Shown piece after piece: positions 14,509 through 21,862 of a DNA stretch of 22,204 nucleotides. The DNA is taken from the NCBI GenBank assembly GCA_017535125.1, contig JAFXUS010000047.1:1-22204 (forward strand), read 5' to 3'. Positions within the stretch are counted from its first letter, which is position 1, and each line of letters begins with the position of its first letter. A program made the translations under genes and the position numbers. Below the pieces are notes generated by a model. The model did not search any database and was not told the origin of the DNA. It worked only from the letters and a program-made list of their open reading frames with translations. The stretch comes from Bacteroidales bacterium. Its GTDB lineage: Bacteria; Bacteroidota; Bacteroidia; Bacteroidales; UBA932.

Positions 14509-15871
14509 GTTCTTGAAAATCGTGATGACGCTCGCGCTGGCGGGCCTTTGCACCCTTGTTTCCGCGCAGCGCTACAACGGTCTGGTGGATAAGTCCGTCG
14601 CCGTCGTGGGCAATGAGATGATCACTTTGTCGGATGTTGAGGCGCAGGTGCAGGCCATGCGCGCCCAGGGAATGCCCGCCAACCGCTGCGAGATTCTCGA
14701 AAGCTTCATGCAGACCAAGCTGCTCATCGCCCAGGCCCGCGTGGACTCCCTGGTGATCAACCAGGACCAGGCCAACGCCCAGCTGGAGCAGTACGTGGCT
14801 GAAATGCTGACCCGCGCCGGCGGCGAAGACGAACTGGCCGGCTACCTCGGCAAGCCGCTGTACAAGCTGCGCCAGGAATGGCGTACCCAGATCGAGGAGC
14901 AGACGCTCGCGCAGCAGGAGCAGCAGGAGATCGCCAAGAACATTCCCGACCTGACCCCTTACGACGTCAAGCAGTACCTTGACACGGCGGACGTGGCCTC
15001 GCTGCCCGTCGTGCCGATCAAATACCAGATGAGCCAGATCTGCGTGTATCCCGACCGCGAAGCGGCCGCCATCGCCGTTAAGGAGCGCCTCCTGTCGATC
15101 CGGGAGCGCATCATCAACGGCGAACGTTTCTCCACGCTGGCCCGCCTGTATTCCGAAGATCCCGGTACCGCCCGCAAAGGCGGCGAGCTGGGCATGGCCT
15201 CCAAGACCATTTTCTGGCCGGCCTTCTCGGATGCCGCGATGTCCCTGAAGCCCGGCATCATCTCGCAGATCGTGGAGACGCCGGACGGCTTCCACATCAT
15301 CGAGGTGCTGGAGAAGAAGGGCGACATGTTCAATGCCCGCCACATCCTCATCAAGCCCAGCTACACGCTGGCGGATCAGGAGAAGGGCTTCCATCAGCTG
15401 GACAGCATCCGTACGGCCATCCTGGACAGCACCATCACCTTCGAGACGGCCGCCCGTTTCTATTCCCAGGACCCGGCCACCCGCACCAACGGCGGCCAGA
15501 TGGCCGATCCCCACACCGGCTCCGCCTACTTTGAGATCGATCAGCTGAAGCCGCAGGACTACGCCGCCATCCAGGACCTGCAGATCGGCGAGATCTCCGA
15601 GCCGATCGCCTCGCTGGACAACGAAGGCCGCGACGGCAACCTGGTCTACAAGATCGTCCGCCTGGACAAGATCGTCCCGGCCCATACGGCCACGTTTGAA
15701 TCGGACTACACCGAGCTGCTCGGCATCGTCCGGCAGGAAAAGACGCTGGCGGCCATCGACCATTTCCTGGATGAGAAAATAGACTCCAGCTATATCATCA
15801 TAGATCCTTTGTTCAAGGACTGTGAGTTCACCCGGAAAGGATGGTCCAACAAAATCAGAAAAGACGACTGA
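14498..15871 (+). CDS. SurA-type peptidyl-prolyl isomerase/chaperone
   Basis: 457 residues from ATG 14498, which begins the signal peptide MKNKFLKIVMTLALAGLCTLVSAQ. The SurA N-domain follows (about 28-160), with SVAVVGNEMITLSDVEAQVQ and CEILESFMQTKLLIAQA. Two parvulin-like domains come next. The first (about 175-280) has FSTLARLYSEDPGTARKGGE, MSLKPGIISQIVETPDGFHI and IIEVLEKKG. The second (about 283-395) has ARHILIKPS, FETAARFYSQDPATRTNGGQ and QIGEISEPI. SurA escorts unfolded outer-membrane proteins across the periplasm and can isomerise prolyl bonds. It lies between the SurA-like lipoprotein (11-nt overlap) and the OstA-family gene (31-nt overlap), consistent with one outer-membrane assembly operon. 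Confidence 0.93.
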   Translation: MKNKFLKIVMTLALAGLCTLVSAQRYNGLVDKSVAVVGNEMITLSDVEAQVQAMRAQGMPANRCEILESFMQTKLLIAQARVDSLVINQDQANAQLEQYVAEMLTRAGGEDELAGYLGKPLYKLRQEWRTQIEEQTLAQQEQQEIAKNIPDLTPYDVKQYLDTADVASLPVVPIKYQMSQICVYPDREAAAIAVKERLLSIRERIINGERFSTLARLYSEDPGTARKGGELGMASKTIFWPAFSDAAMSLKPGIISQIVETPDGFHIIEVLEKKGDMFNARHILIKPSYTLADQEKGFHQLDSIRTAILDSTITFETAARFYSQDPATRTNGGQMADPHTGSAYFEIDQLKPQDYAAIQDLQIGEISEPIASLDNEGRDGNLVYKIVRLDKIVPAHTATFESDYTELLGIVRQEKTLAAIDHFLDEKIDSSYIIIDPLFKDCEFTRKGWSNKIRKDD

Positions 15872-18519
15872 TTCTCCTTGCGGCCCTGCTGCTAGCTGTC
15901 GTGCCGCTGTCTGCCCAGCACGCTTCCGGGCAGACGGATTCGCTGGTACGCCTGCTCAACGCCCGCTCCCTGGAGCAGGTGGAGACGGACGGCCGGATGG
16001 CACGCAAGGCCATTGAACCCACTTTCCTCCACAACGGCACCTATCTCTCCTGCGACACGGCCCTCTGGCACGTGGACGAGAAGCTGATCAACTGCTACGG
16101 CAACGTCCAGCTGCTGCAGGGCGAGTCCGTGCTGACCAGCGAGAAGCTGGACTACCTGATCGACGACAACCTCGCCCAGTTCCGCGGCGGCGTGGTGGAG
16201 CTGCGCAACCAGCGGGACAACGTCCTGCGCACCCGGTATCTTGACTACAACACGCAGGACAGCCTTGCGGTCTTCTCCAACGGCGCTTCGATGATCAGCT
16301 CGGACGGGCAGATCATCGAGAGCGACGAGGGAACGTATGCCAACGACCGCGGCATGTTCACCTTCTCCGGCAACGTCAACATGTTCACGGATTCCGTGTT
16401 CGTGCGCACCGAACGCCTCCTGTACGACAGCAACACGGAGCGGGCGGATTTCCTGTCCGAGATCGATTTCTGGAAGGACGGGGACATGCTTTCGGCCGGC
16501 ACCGGCTGGTACGAGCGGGACGTCGAGATCTTCTTCTTCCAACAGCACGTCCACGGCCTGGGTGACACGTCCGAGTCGTGGAGCGACAGTCTGTATTATT
16601 ACCGCCGGCCGAACGACCTGCTGATGCTGGGCAACGTCCAGGTGCAGGACCAGAGCCGCAAGGTGGCGGCGATGGGCGACCGGCTGCATTATGTGGATTC
16701 CCTGGCCCGCGTGACGCTGGACCAGCGTGCCTCCGCGGCCTTGTGGGATGACGACGGCGCGCAGCCCGATACGACCTACCTGGGCGCGGAGCGATTCATT
16801 TACTGGACGCAGCCCAGGTGCGAAATCGACTCGGCCGAGGTGCTGCTGGCGCAGAAGCGCCGCGACGAAATGCTGGAGGACCCGATCGCGGCCTACCGTC
16901 GCCGGGCGGCCGACGAAGCTGCCCGTCGTCGGGATGAAGCGTTGAAAAACGACCCGCTGGCGCAGAATCGTAACGCTGCGATGCGCGCTGGCGCACAAAA
17001 TGTTCCTTCCGGACTGCCTGATATCCCTTCCGGGCCTCCTGATAGTCCTTCCGGGCCTCCTGATAGTCATTCCGGGCTTGACCCGGAATCTCCAGGCACA
17101 ATGGATACCCTGGCGGTTAGAGATTCCAGCTCGCTGGCTGGAATGACTATGGAAAAGACTGGCGAATCTCCCGACAGCCTTGCGGTGGTCCCTCCGCCGG
17201 ACACCACGAAGATCGGCTTTCTGCTCGCCACGAAGGACATCCGCATTTTCCGCAAGGACATGCAGGTCCGCTGCGACTCCCTGCGCTACAGCGACCTCGA
17301 CTCCATTGCGCGCCTCTACGTCAACCCGATCGTCTGGAACGAGGGGCGCCGCCAATACAACTCCGACAGCCTCTTCGTGCTGCTCCGCAACGAAAAGATG
17401 GAGCGCGCGAACCTCCTGTCCAACGCCTTCATCCACACGGAGGAGTCGGACGGCTACTTCGACCAGATCAAGAGCACCGACGTCATCGCCTATTTCAGCG
17501 ATTCCACCTCGCTGCGCCGTTTCGACGCCCTGGGCGGCGTCACGGCCCTGCTCTATCTCGAAGAGAACGAAACCCTCGCCACCGTCAACCGGACGGAGTC
17601 GAAGATGATGATGGCGACCTTCGACGCCGAGGGAAACGTGAACCATGTGTACAATTACGACAGCCCCAAGAGCGACGCCTATCCGATCGTGCAGTTGCCG
17701 GCGGCCGAACACCGGCTGCGCGGCTTCAACTGGCAGCCGGACCTTCGTCCGAAAGACAAGTTCGACGTGACGTCGATGGTGGTACGTGACTCCGAGCGCG
17801 AGGCCTACGAGGCCCGGCCGCACGCAGACTTCCCGCAGACCAACATCTATTTCCCGGGGCACATGAAGGAGGTTTATCAAGCGCTAGAAGACGCGAAAAC
17901 CAAACGCAATGCGCGGCAGGTGGACACCACGAGTCCTTCCGGGCTTGACCCGGAATCTCCAAGCACATTGGATTCCCTTCAAATTCATTCTGATTCCCTT
18001 TCGAGTCATCCCCGACCTGATCTGGGATCTCTTAACACATTGGACTCCCTGGCGGTATCGGAGCGAAGCGACGCAGGGGGTTTGGGGGGCACGCCCCCCG
18101 ATGAATCAGGCGCTGAAGCCAGCGAAGCGGCTTCCGGGTCGCAGCCCGGAATGACTATAGGGGAGCCCGGCGAATCTCCTGCCGACACGACCTACATGTC
18201 CGACCGCGAGCTGAAGAAGGCCATGCGCGTCGCGCGGCGCGACGCCCGTTGGGCGGAACTGGACCAGCGCGACCTCGACAAGGCGGCGCGCAAGGAAGCG
18301 CGCAAAGCGGCCCGCAAGGCCCGCCGCGAAGCCCGTGAAGCCGCCCACCAGGCCCGCCAGGCCGCCATCGACGAAGCCAAATTGAAGAAATACATAGAAC
18401 GCTATCAAAAACTGAAAGAGCGCCATGAAGGAAGAAAACAAAAACCTGAGCCTGCCGGAGAACGCCCACCGGGAATTGAAGCCGGGGGAGAGTTACCAGC
18501 CACTATTGAACTCGAATGA
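15841..18519 (+). CDS. OstA/LptA-family lipopolysaccharide-transport protein with in-frame repeat insertions
   Basis: 892 residues from ATG 15841, the only start before the signal peptide (RRLILLAALLLAVVPLSAQ). Residues about 55-330 and 450-640 contain OstA-type beta strands such as LINCYGNVQLLQGESVLTSE, GMFTFSGNVNMFTDSVFVRT and DLLMLGNVQVQDQSRK. This is the fold that carries LPS through the periplasm in LptA/LptD. Between and after these sit two low-complexity blocks (about residues 385-450 and 700-785) encoded by palindromic repeats: PSGPPDSPSGPPDSHSGLDPES and PSGLDPESPSTLDS, both ending in a GMT...GESP string. An Arg/Ala/Lys-rich coiled-coil tail follows. The gene overlaps the SurA gene by 31 nt and the OPT gene by 95 nt. 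It is longer than I would expect for this family, mostly because of the blocks and tail. Confidence 0.85.
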   Translation: MVQQNQKRRLILLAALLLAVVPLSAQHASGQTDSLVRLLNARSLEQVETDGRMARKAIEPTFLHNGTYLSCDTALWHVDEKLINCYGNVQLLQGESVLTSEKLDYLIDDNLAQFRGGVVELRNQRDNVLRTRYLDYNTQDSLAVFSNGASMISSDGQIIESDEGTYANDRGMFTFSGNVNMFTDSVFVRTERLLYDSNTERADFLSEIDFWKDGDMLSAGTGWYERDVEIFFFQQHVHGLGDTSESWSDSLYYYRRPNDLLMLGNVQVQDQSRKVAAMGDRLHYVDSLARVTLDQRASAALWDDDGAQPDTTYLGAERFIYWTQPRCEIDSAEVLLAQKRRDEMLEDPIAAYRRRAADEAARRRDEALKNDPLAQNRNAAMRAGAQNVPSGLPDIPSGPPDSPSGPPDSHSGLDPESPGTMDTLAVRDSSSLAGMTMEKTGESPDSLAVVPPPDTTKIGFLLATKDIRIFRKDMQVRCDSLRYSDLDSIARLYVNPIVWNEGRRQYNSDSLFVLLRNEKMERANLLSNAFIHTEESDGYFDQIKSTDVIAYFSDSTSLRRFDALGGVTALLYLEENETLATVNRTESKMMMATFDAEGNVNHVYNYDSPKSDAYPIVQLPAAEHRLRGFNWQPDLRPKDKFDVTSMVVRDSEREAYEARPHADFPQTNIYFPGHMKEVYQALEDAKTKRNARQVDTTSPSGLDPESPSTLDSLQIHSDSLSSHPRPDLGSLNTLDSLAVSERSDAGGLGGTPPDESGAEASEAASGSQPGMTIGEPGESPADTTYMSDRELKKAMRVARRDARWAELDQRDLDKAARKEARKAARKARREAREAAHQARQAAIDEAKLKKYIERYQKLKERHEGRKQKPEPAGERPPGIEAGGELPATIELE
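17017..17079 (+). repeat. Three tandem 21-bp units encoding a 7-residue repeat
   Basis: Units at 17017-17037, 17038-17058 and 17059-17079 each read CCTGATA followed by a variant of GTCATTCCGGGCCT. A degenerate unit precedes them from about 16996. They translate to PSGLPDI, PSGPPDS, PSGPPDS and HSG. The third unit is the left half of a full palindromic repeat, so the array seems to be repeated left halves of that element. The 21-bp period keeps the reading frame. Confidence 0.85.
17066..17093 (+). repeat. Palindromic repeat copy inside the OstA-family gene, block A forward arm
   Basis: Identical over 28 bp to the intergenic consensus copy at 13595-13622. In frame it reads DSHSGLDPESP, with no stop. 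It is followed by the linker CACAATGGATACCCTGGCGG and a reversed copy, making a composite inverted repeat within the gene. Confidence 0.93.
17120..17147 (-). repeat. Palindromic repeat copy inside the OstA-family gene, block A reverse arm
   Basis: On the minus strand it starts GTCATTCCAGC and ends GCTGGAATCTC, so the stem and loop are diverged but the ends are kept. It encodes DSSSLAGMT and is followed by the partial tail GGCGAATCTCC (17161-17171). Confidence 0.75.
17933..17960 (+). repeat. Palindromic repeat copy inside the OstA-family gene, block B first forward arm
   Basis: 27 of 28 bases match the consensus (GTCC for GTCA at the start). It is in the same frame as block A and encodes PSGLDPESP. 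The following linker CACATTGGATTCCCTT resembles that of block A. Confidence 0.9.
18005..18032 (+). repeat. Degenerate palindromic repeat copy inside the OstA-family gene, block B
   Basis: GTCATCCCCGACC with GGGATCTCTT keeps the family ends but the stem is decayed. It is followed at 18036-18056 by the linker CACATTGGACTCCCTGGCGG, close to the block A linker (17097-17117), which shows the blocks share an origin. Confidence 0.65.
18084..18099. repeat. G6/C6 hairpin sequence inside block B of the OstA-family gene
   Basis: GGGGGG (18084-18089) and CCCCCC (18094-18099) flank a 4-nt loop within the coding region, encoding GGLGGTPPD. It differs from the main palindrome family and may belong to a second repeat type. 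Confidence 0.6.
18131..18155 (-). repeat. Palindromic repeat copy inside the OstA-family gene, block B reverse arm
   Basis: On the minus strand it reads GTCATTCCGGG, loop CTGCGA, CCCGGAAG. The loop variant is the one at 20447-20475. It encodes SGSQPGMTI and is followed by CGGCGAATCTCC, as in block A. Confidence 0.85.
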
Positions 18520-20419
18520 GAAGCCGTTTGAGGTCACGCCCTACAGCGTGACCGTCGGTCTCCTGATGACCATCCTCTTCTCCGCCGCCGCGGCCTATCT
18601 CGGGCTGAAGGTCGGCCAGGTCTTCGAGGCGGCCATCCCCATCGCCATCATCGCCGTCGGCCTGACCGGCGCCCTCAAGAAGCAGGGCGGCCTGGGCCAG
18701 AACGTCATCATCCAGAGCATCGGAGCCTGCTCCGGCGTGGTGGTGGCGGGTGCCATTTTCACGCTCCCGGCCATCTACATCCTCGGCCTGGACGTCAATT
18801 TCTGGCAGATGTTCCTGTCCTCGATGCTGGGCGGCTTCCTCGGCATTCTCTTCCTGATCCCCTTCCGCAAGTACTTCGTCAAGGAGATGCACGGCAAGTA
18901 CCCGTTCCCGGAGGCCACGGCCACCACGCAGGTGCTCGTCAGCGGCGAAGGCGGCGGCAAGAGCGCCCGGACCCTGCTGGCCGCCGGTCTGGTCGGCGGT
19001 CTGTACGACTTTGTCGTGGCCACCTTCGGCGCCTGGGCGGAGACGCTCAGCACCACGGTGATGCACTGGGGTCAGGTCGTCTCCGACAAGGCCAAGCTCG
19101 TGCTGAAGCTCAACACCGGCGCCGCCGTGCTGGGTCTCGGCTACATCGTCGGTCTCAAGTACGCGTTCATCATCTGCTGCGGCTCCTTCCTCGTGTGGCT
19201 GGTCATCATTCCCCTGATGAACCTCATCTGGGGCGGCAGCGTCATCGACCTCATGGGTACGGGCATCGCCCAGACCATCTCCGAGATGGCGCCCGAGCAG
19301 ATTTTCAAGGAATACGCCCGCCACATCGGCATCGGCGGCATCGCCACCGCGGGCATCATCGGCATCATCAAGAGCGCCGGCGTGATCAAGAGCGCGGTCG
19401 GTCTGGCGACCAGCGAGTTCAAGCGCAAGCCGGGCGCCGTGGCCGAGAAGGCCGAGCGCACGCAGGAGGACCTCCCGATGAAGACCGTCGTCTGGGGCAT
19501 CGCCATCGCGCTGCTGGCCGTGTTCGCCTTCTTCGCCTTCGGCGGCGTGGTGAACAACATCTGGCAGGCCCTGATCGGCCTTGTCATCATTGCGGTGATC
19601 GCCTTCCTTTTCACGACCGTGGCGGCCAACGCCATCGCCATCGTAGGCACGAATCCCGTCAGCGGCATGACCATCATGACGCTCATCATCACGGCCCTCG
19701 TGCTCGTGGCGGTCGGTCTGAAAGGTAACGCCGGCATGGTGGCCGCGATGGTCATCGGCGGCGTGGTCTGCACGGCCCTCAGCACCGCCGGCGGCCTGAT
19801 CACCGACTTCAAGATCGGCTACTGGATCGGCACGACGCCGAAAAAGCAGGAAGCGTGGAAATTCGTCGGCATCGCCGTAGCGGCTGCGACCGTGGGCGGC
19901 GTGATGCTGATTCTCAACAAGACCTACGGCTTCACGGGAGACGGTGCCCTGGTGGCCCCGCAGGCCAACGCCATGGCCGCCGTCATCCAGCCGATGATGA
20001 GCGGCGGCAGCGCGCCCTGGCTGCTCTACGGCATCGGCGCCGTGATCGCTATCCTGCTGACCCTCTTCAAGGTGCCGGCCCTCGCGTTCTGCCTCGGCAT
20101 GTTCATCCCGATCGACCTGAACCTCCCGCTGCTGCTCGGCGGCGCCATCTCCTGGTACGTCAGCACCCGCAGCAAGGACGCGGCCGTCAACACCGCCCGT
20201 CAGGAGAAGGGCACCCTCATCGCCAGCGGCTTCATCGCCGGCGGCGCGCTCATGGGCGTCGTCTCCGCCATCCTGAAATTCGCTAAGGTCGACTGGTTCA
20301 TGAACGCCTGGAACACCGTGTCTCCCGGTCACGTCGCCTCCGGCGCCGAAGCCATCGCCATTGTCCCGTTGATCGCCATCTGCGCCTACATGATCGTCTC
20401 TTCGATGAAGAAAGAATAA
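18425..20419 (+). CDS. OPT-family oligopeptide transporter
   Basis: 664 residues, an integral inner-membrane protein with well over ten hydrophobic spans. The N-terminus (LPENAHRELKPGESYQPLL, then TPYSVTVGLLMTILFSAAAA and YLGLKVGQVFEAAIPIAIIA) has the conserved OPT opening. Family segments such as KYPFPEATATTQVLVSGE and the closing regions are intact. The family imports oligopeptides, usually with protons. The start at 18425 lies 95 nt inside the OstA-family gene. It is preferred because the LPENAxRELKPGE stretch looks like native transporter sequence, and no in-frame later start fits. The next gene is peptidase T, which suggests uptake followed by cleavage of small peptides. The stop is followed by palindromic repeats. 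Confidence 0.93.
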   Translation: MKEENKNLSLPENAHRELKPGESYQPLLNSNEKPFEVTPYSVTVGLLMTILFSAAAAYLGLKVGQVFEAAIPIAIIAVGLTGALKKQGGLGQNVIIQSIGACSGVVVAGAIFTLPAIYILGLDVNFWQMFLSSMLGGFLGILFLIPFRKYFVKEMHGKYPFPEATATTQVLVSGEGGGKSARTLLAAGLVGGLYDFVVATFGAWAETLSTTVMHWGQVVSDKAKLVLKLNTGAAVLGLGYIVGLKYAFIICCGSFLVWLVIIPLMNLIWGGSVIDLMGTGIAQTISEMAPEQIFKEYARHIGIGGIATAGIIGIIKSAGVIKSAVGLATSEFKRKPGAVAEKAERTQEDLPMKTVVWGIAIALLAVFAFFAFGGVVNNIWQALIGLVIIAVIAFLFTTVAANAIAIVGTNPVSGMTIMTLIITALVLVAVGLKGNAGMVAAMVIGGVVCTALSTAGGLITDFKIGYWIGTTPKKQEAWKFVGIAVAAATVGGVMLILNKTYGFTGDGALVAPQANAMAAVIQPMMSGGSAPWLLYGIGAVIAILLTLFKVPALAFCLGMFIPIDLNLPLLLGGAISWYVSTRSKDAAVNTARQEKGTLIASGFIAGGALMGVVSAILKFAKVDWFMNAWNTVSPGHVASGAEAIAIVPLIAICAYMIVSSMKKE

Positions 20420-20426
20420 CTTTTTA

Positions 20427-20440
20427 GTCATTCCGGTTCC
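20427..20440 (+). repeat. Half copy of the palindromic repeat after the OPT gene
   Basis: GTCATTCCGG followed by TTCC: only the left arm is present, 8 bp after the OPT stop. The next, complete copy starts 7 bp later, the same half-then-full order as after pepT. Confidence 0.75.
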
Positions 20441-20446
20441 TTCATA

Positions 20447-20475
20447 GTCATTCCGGGCTGCGACCCGGAATCTCC
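20447..20475 (+). repeat. Palindromic repeat copy between the OPT and pepT genes
   Basis: GTCATTCCGGG, loop CTGCGA, CCCGGAATCTCC (29 bp), a loop variant also found at 18131-18155. It fills most of the 72-bp gap before pepT. No -7 box was found in this gap, so pepT may be transcribed from upstream. Confidence 0.88.
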
Positions 20476-20491
20476 AACAACAGATTAGAAT

Positions 20492-21712
20492 ATGGAAAAG
20501 ATACTAGACAGATTTCTCCGCTACGTCGCGGTGGACACCCAGTCCAACGAGGAGAGCGAAAGCCAGCCCTCCGAAGCCAAAGAGTTGAACCTCCTGCGCA
20601 TGCTGCGCGACGAGCTGCAGGCCCTGGGCGTCGAGGCGACCCTCGACGAATGGGGCTACGTGATGGGCACCATTCCCGCCAACATCGACAAGAAGGTTCC
20701 CGTCGTGGGTTTCATCGCCCACGTGGACACGGCTCCGGATGCCTCCGGCGCCAATATCAAGCCGCAGATCATCCCGGACTACGACGGCTCCGACATTCCC
20801 CTCAAGGGCGTGCTCGGCCTCGCGCTGAAGACCGCCGAGTTCCCCGAACTGCTCGCGCACAAGGGCGAGACGCTCGTGACCACCGACGGCACCACGCTGC
20901 TCGGCGCGGACGACAAGGCCGGCGTGGCGGAAATCATGGACACGGTCCAGTATATCATGGCGCATCCCGAATTCAAGCACGGCGAAATCAAGATCGGTTT
21001 CACGCCGGACGAGGAGATCGGCCGCGGCGTCGTGAAATTCGACGTGCCGAAGTTCGGTGCCGACTACGCCTACACGATGGACGGCGGCGAGGCCGGCGAG
21101 CTGGAGTTTGAGAACTTCAACGCCGCCGGTGCGAGCGTCCGCATCCAGGGCAGCAACGTCCACCCCGGCTACGCCAAGGGCAAGATGCGCAACGCCCTGC
21201 ACATCGCGCAGGAGTTCGACGCGCTGCTGCCCGTCAGCCAGCGGCCCGAGTACACGCAGGACTACGAGGGATTCTTCCACCTGATCGGCATGAAGGGCTC
21301 GGTCGAGGAAGCTAGCCTCTCCTACATCATCCGCGACCACGACCGCGCGAAGTTCGAGCAGAAGAAGCAGGTCATCGCGCAGTGCGGCGACTTCATCAAC
21401 GCGCGCTACGGCGCCGGCACGGCGACCGTCACGGTCAAAGACCAATATTATAATATGCGCGAGCAGGTGGAGCCGCACTACCACGTGGTGGAGAAGGCCG
21501 TCAAGGCCATGGAGATGGCCGGCGTGAAACCGCGCATCCAGCCCATCCGCGGCGGCACCGACGGTGCCAACCTCTCCTTCCGCGGCCTCCCGTGCCCGAA
21601 CATCTTCGCCGGCGGACTCAATTTCCACGGCAAGTTCGAGTGGGTGACCGTCGAGAACATGGAGAAGGCCGCGGCCGTCATCCGCAACCTGGTCTCCCTG
21701 TACGCGGACTAG
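20492..21712 (+). CDS. pepT: Peptidase T (tripeptide aminopeptidase), M20B
   Basis: 406 residues, cytoplasmic, close to the 408 of E. coli PepT. The di-zinc ligand set is visible: His77 with Asp79 (FIAHVDTAPDASG), Asp140 (LLGADDKAG), catalytic and ligand Glu174/Glu175 (TPDEEIGRG), Asp197 (YTMDGGEAG) and His379 (LNFHGKFEW). The dimerisation lid is in the middle (about 205-320), including GSNVHPGYAKGKM. PepT removes the N-terminal residue from tripeptides. It follows an OPT oligopeptide transporter, a sensible functional pair. The last base of the TAG stop is the first base of the next repeat (TAGTCATTCC), so the repeat supplies the end of the stop codon. Confidence 0.96.
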   Translation: MEKILDRFLRYVAVDTQSNEESESQPSEAKELNLLRMLRDELQALGVEATLDEWGYVMGTIPANIDKKVPVVGFIAHVDTAPDASGANIKPQIIPDYDGSDIPLKGVLGLALKTAEFPELLAHKGETLVTTDGTTLLGADDKAGVAEIMDTVQYIMAHPEFKHGEIKIGFTPDEEIGRGVVKFDVPKFGADYAYTMDGGEAGELEFENFNAAGASVRIQGSNVHPGYAKGKMRNALHIAQEFDALLPVSQRPEYTQDYEGFFHLIGMKGSVEEASLSYIIRDHDRAKFEQKKQVIAQCGDFINARYGAGTATVTVKDQYYNMREQVEPHYHVVEKAVKAMEMAGVKPRIQPIRGGTDGANLSFRGLPCPNIFAGGLNFHGKFEWVTVENMEKAAAVIRNLVSLYAD

Positions 21713-21724
21713 TCATTCCGGGCC
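21712..21724 (+). repeat. Half copy of the palindromic repeat at the pepT stop
   Basis: GTCATTCCGGGCC, the left arm only, starting on the G of the pepT TAG stop and followed 8 bp later by a full copy. Confidence 0.75.
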
Positions 21725-21732
21725 TCTATGTC

Positions 21733-21760
21733 GTCATTCCGGGCTTGCCCCGGAATCTCC
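21733..21760 (+). repeat. Palindromic repeat copy downstream of pepT
   Basis: GTCATTCCGGG, loop CTTGC, CCCGGAATCTCC: one loop mismatch from the consensus. Confidence 0.9.
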
Positions 21761-21772
21761 AACCAATTTATA

Positions 21773-21800
21773 TGATCCCCGGCCTGACCGGGGAATCACC
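21773..21800 (+). repeat. Diverged palindromic repeat copy downstream of pepT
   Basis: TGATCCCCGG, loop CCTGA, then CCGGGGAATCACC. The stem is changed by compensating bases from CCGGG to CCCCGG, so the hairpin is kept although the sequence drifted. Confidence 0.75.
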
Positions 21801-21809
21801 TACCTTATA

Positions 21810-21848
21810 GTCATCCCCGGCTCGACCGGGGATCTATTTTTTTAAAAT
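21810..21848 (+). terminator. Intrinsic terminator after pepT, built from a repeat copy
   Basis: GTCATCCCCGG, loop CTCGA, CCGGGGATCT is a diverged repeat copy (21810-21835). It is followed by a T-run (ATTTTTTT, 21836-21843) and A-rich DNA. A GC-rich stem with an immediate T-run fits an intrinsic terminator and separates pepT from the rRNA promoter 15-20 bp further on. Confidence 0.75.
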
Positions 21849-21862
21849 ATTTTCCGAAAAGA

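Noticed and set aside
14486..15763. 425-codon minus-strand frame opposite the SurA gene
   Set aside because: Composition of a shadow; SurA motifs on the plus strand are clear.
15892..17880. 662-codon minus-strand frame opposite the OstA-family gene
   Set aside because: Antisense shadow with no recognisable domain. The repeat-derived peptides in it only reflect the palindromes.
17726..17968. Short minus-strand frames starting MCLEIPGQAR as small genes
   Set aside because: The peptide is the reverse translation of the palindrome (EIPGQAR) and recurs wherever a copy lies, so it is an artefact of the repeat.
18503..20431. 642-codon minus-strand frame across the OPT gene
   Set aside because: Extremely Asp/His/Gly-rich translation with no hydrophobic or folded pattern. 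It mirrors the transmembrane gene.
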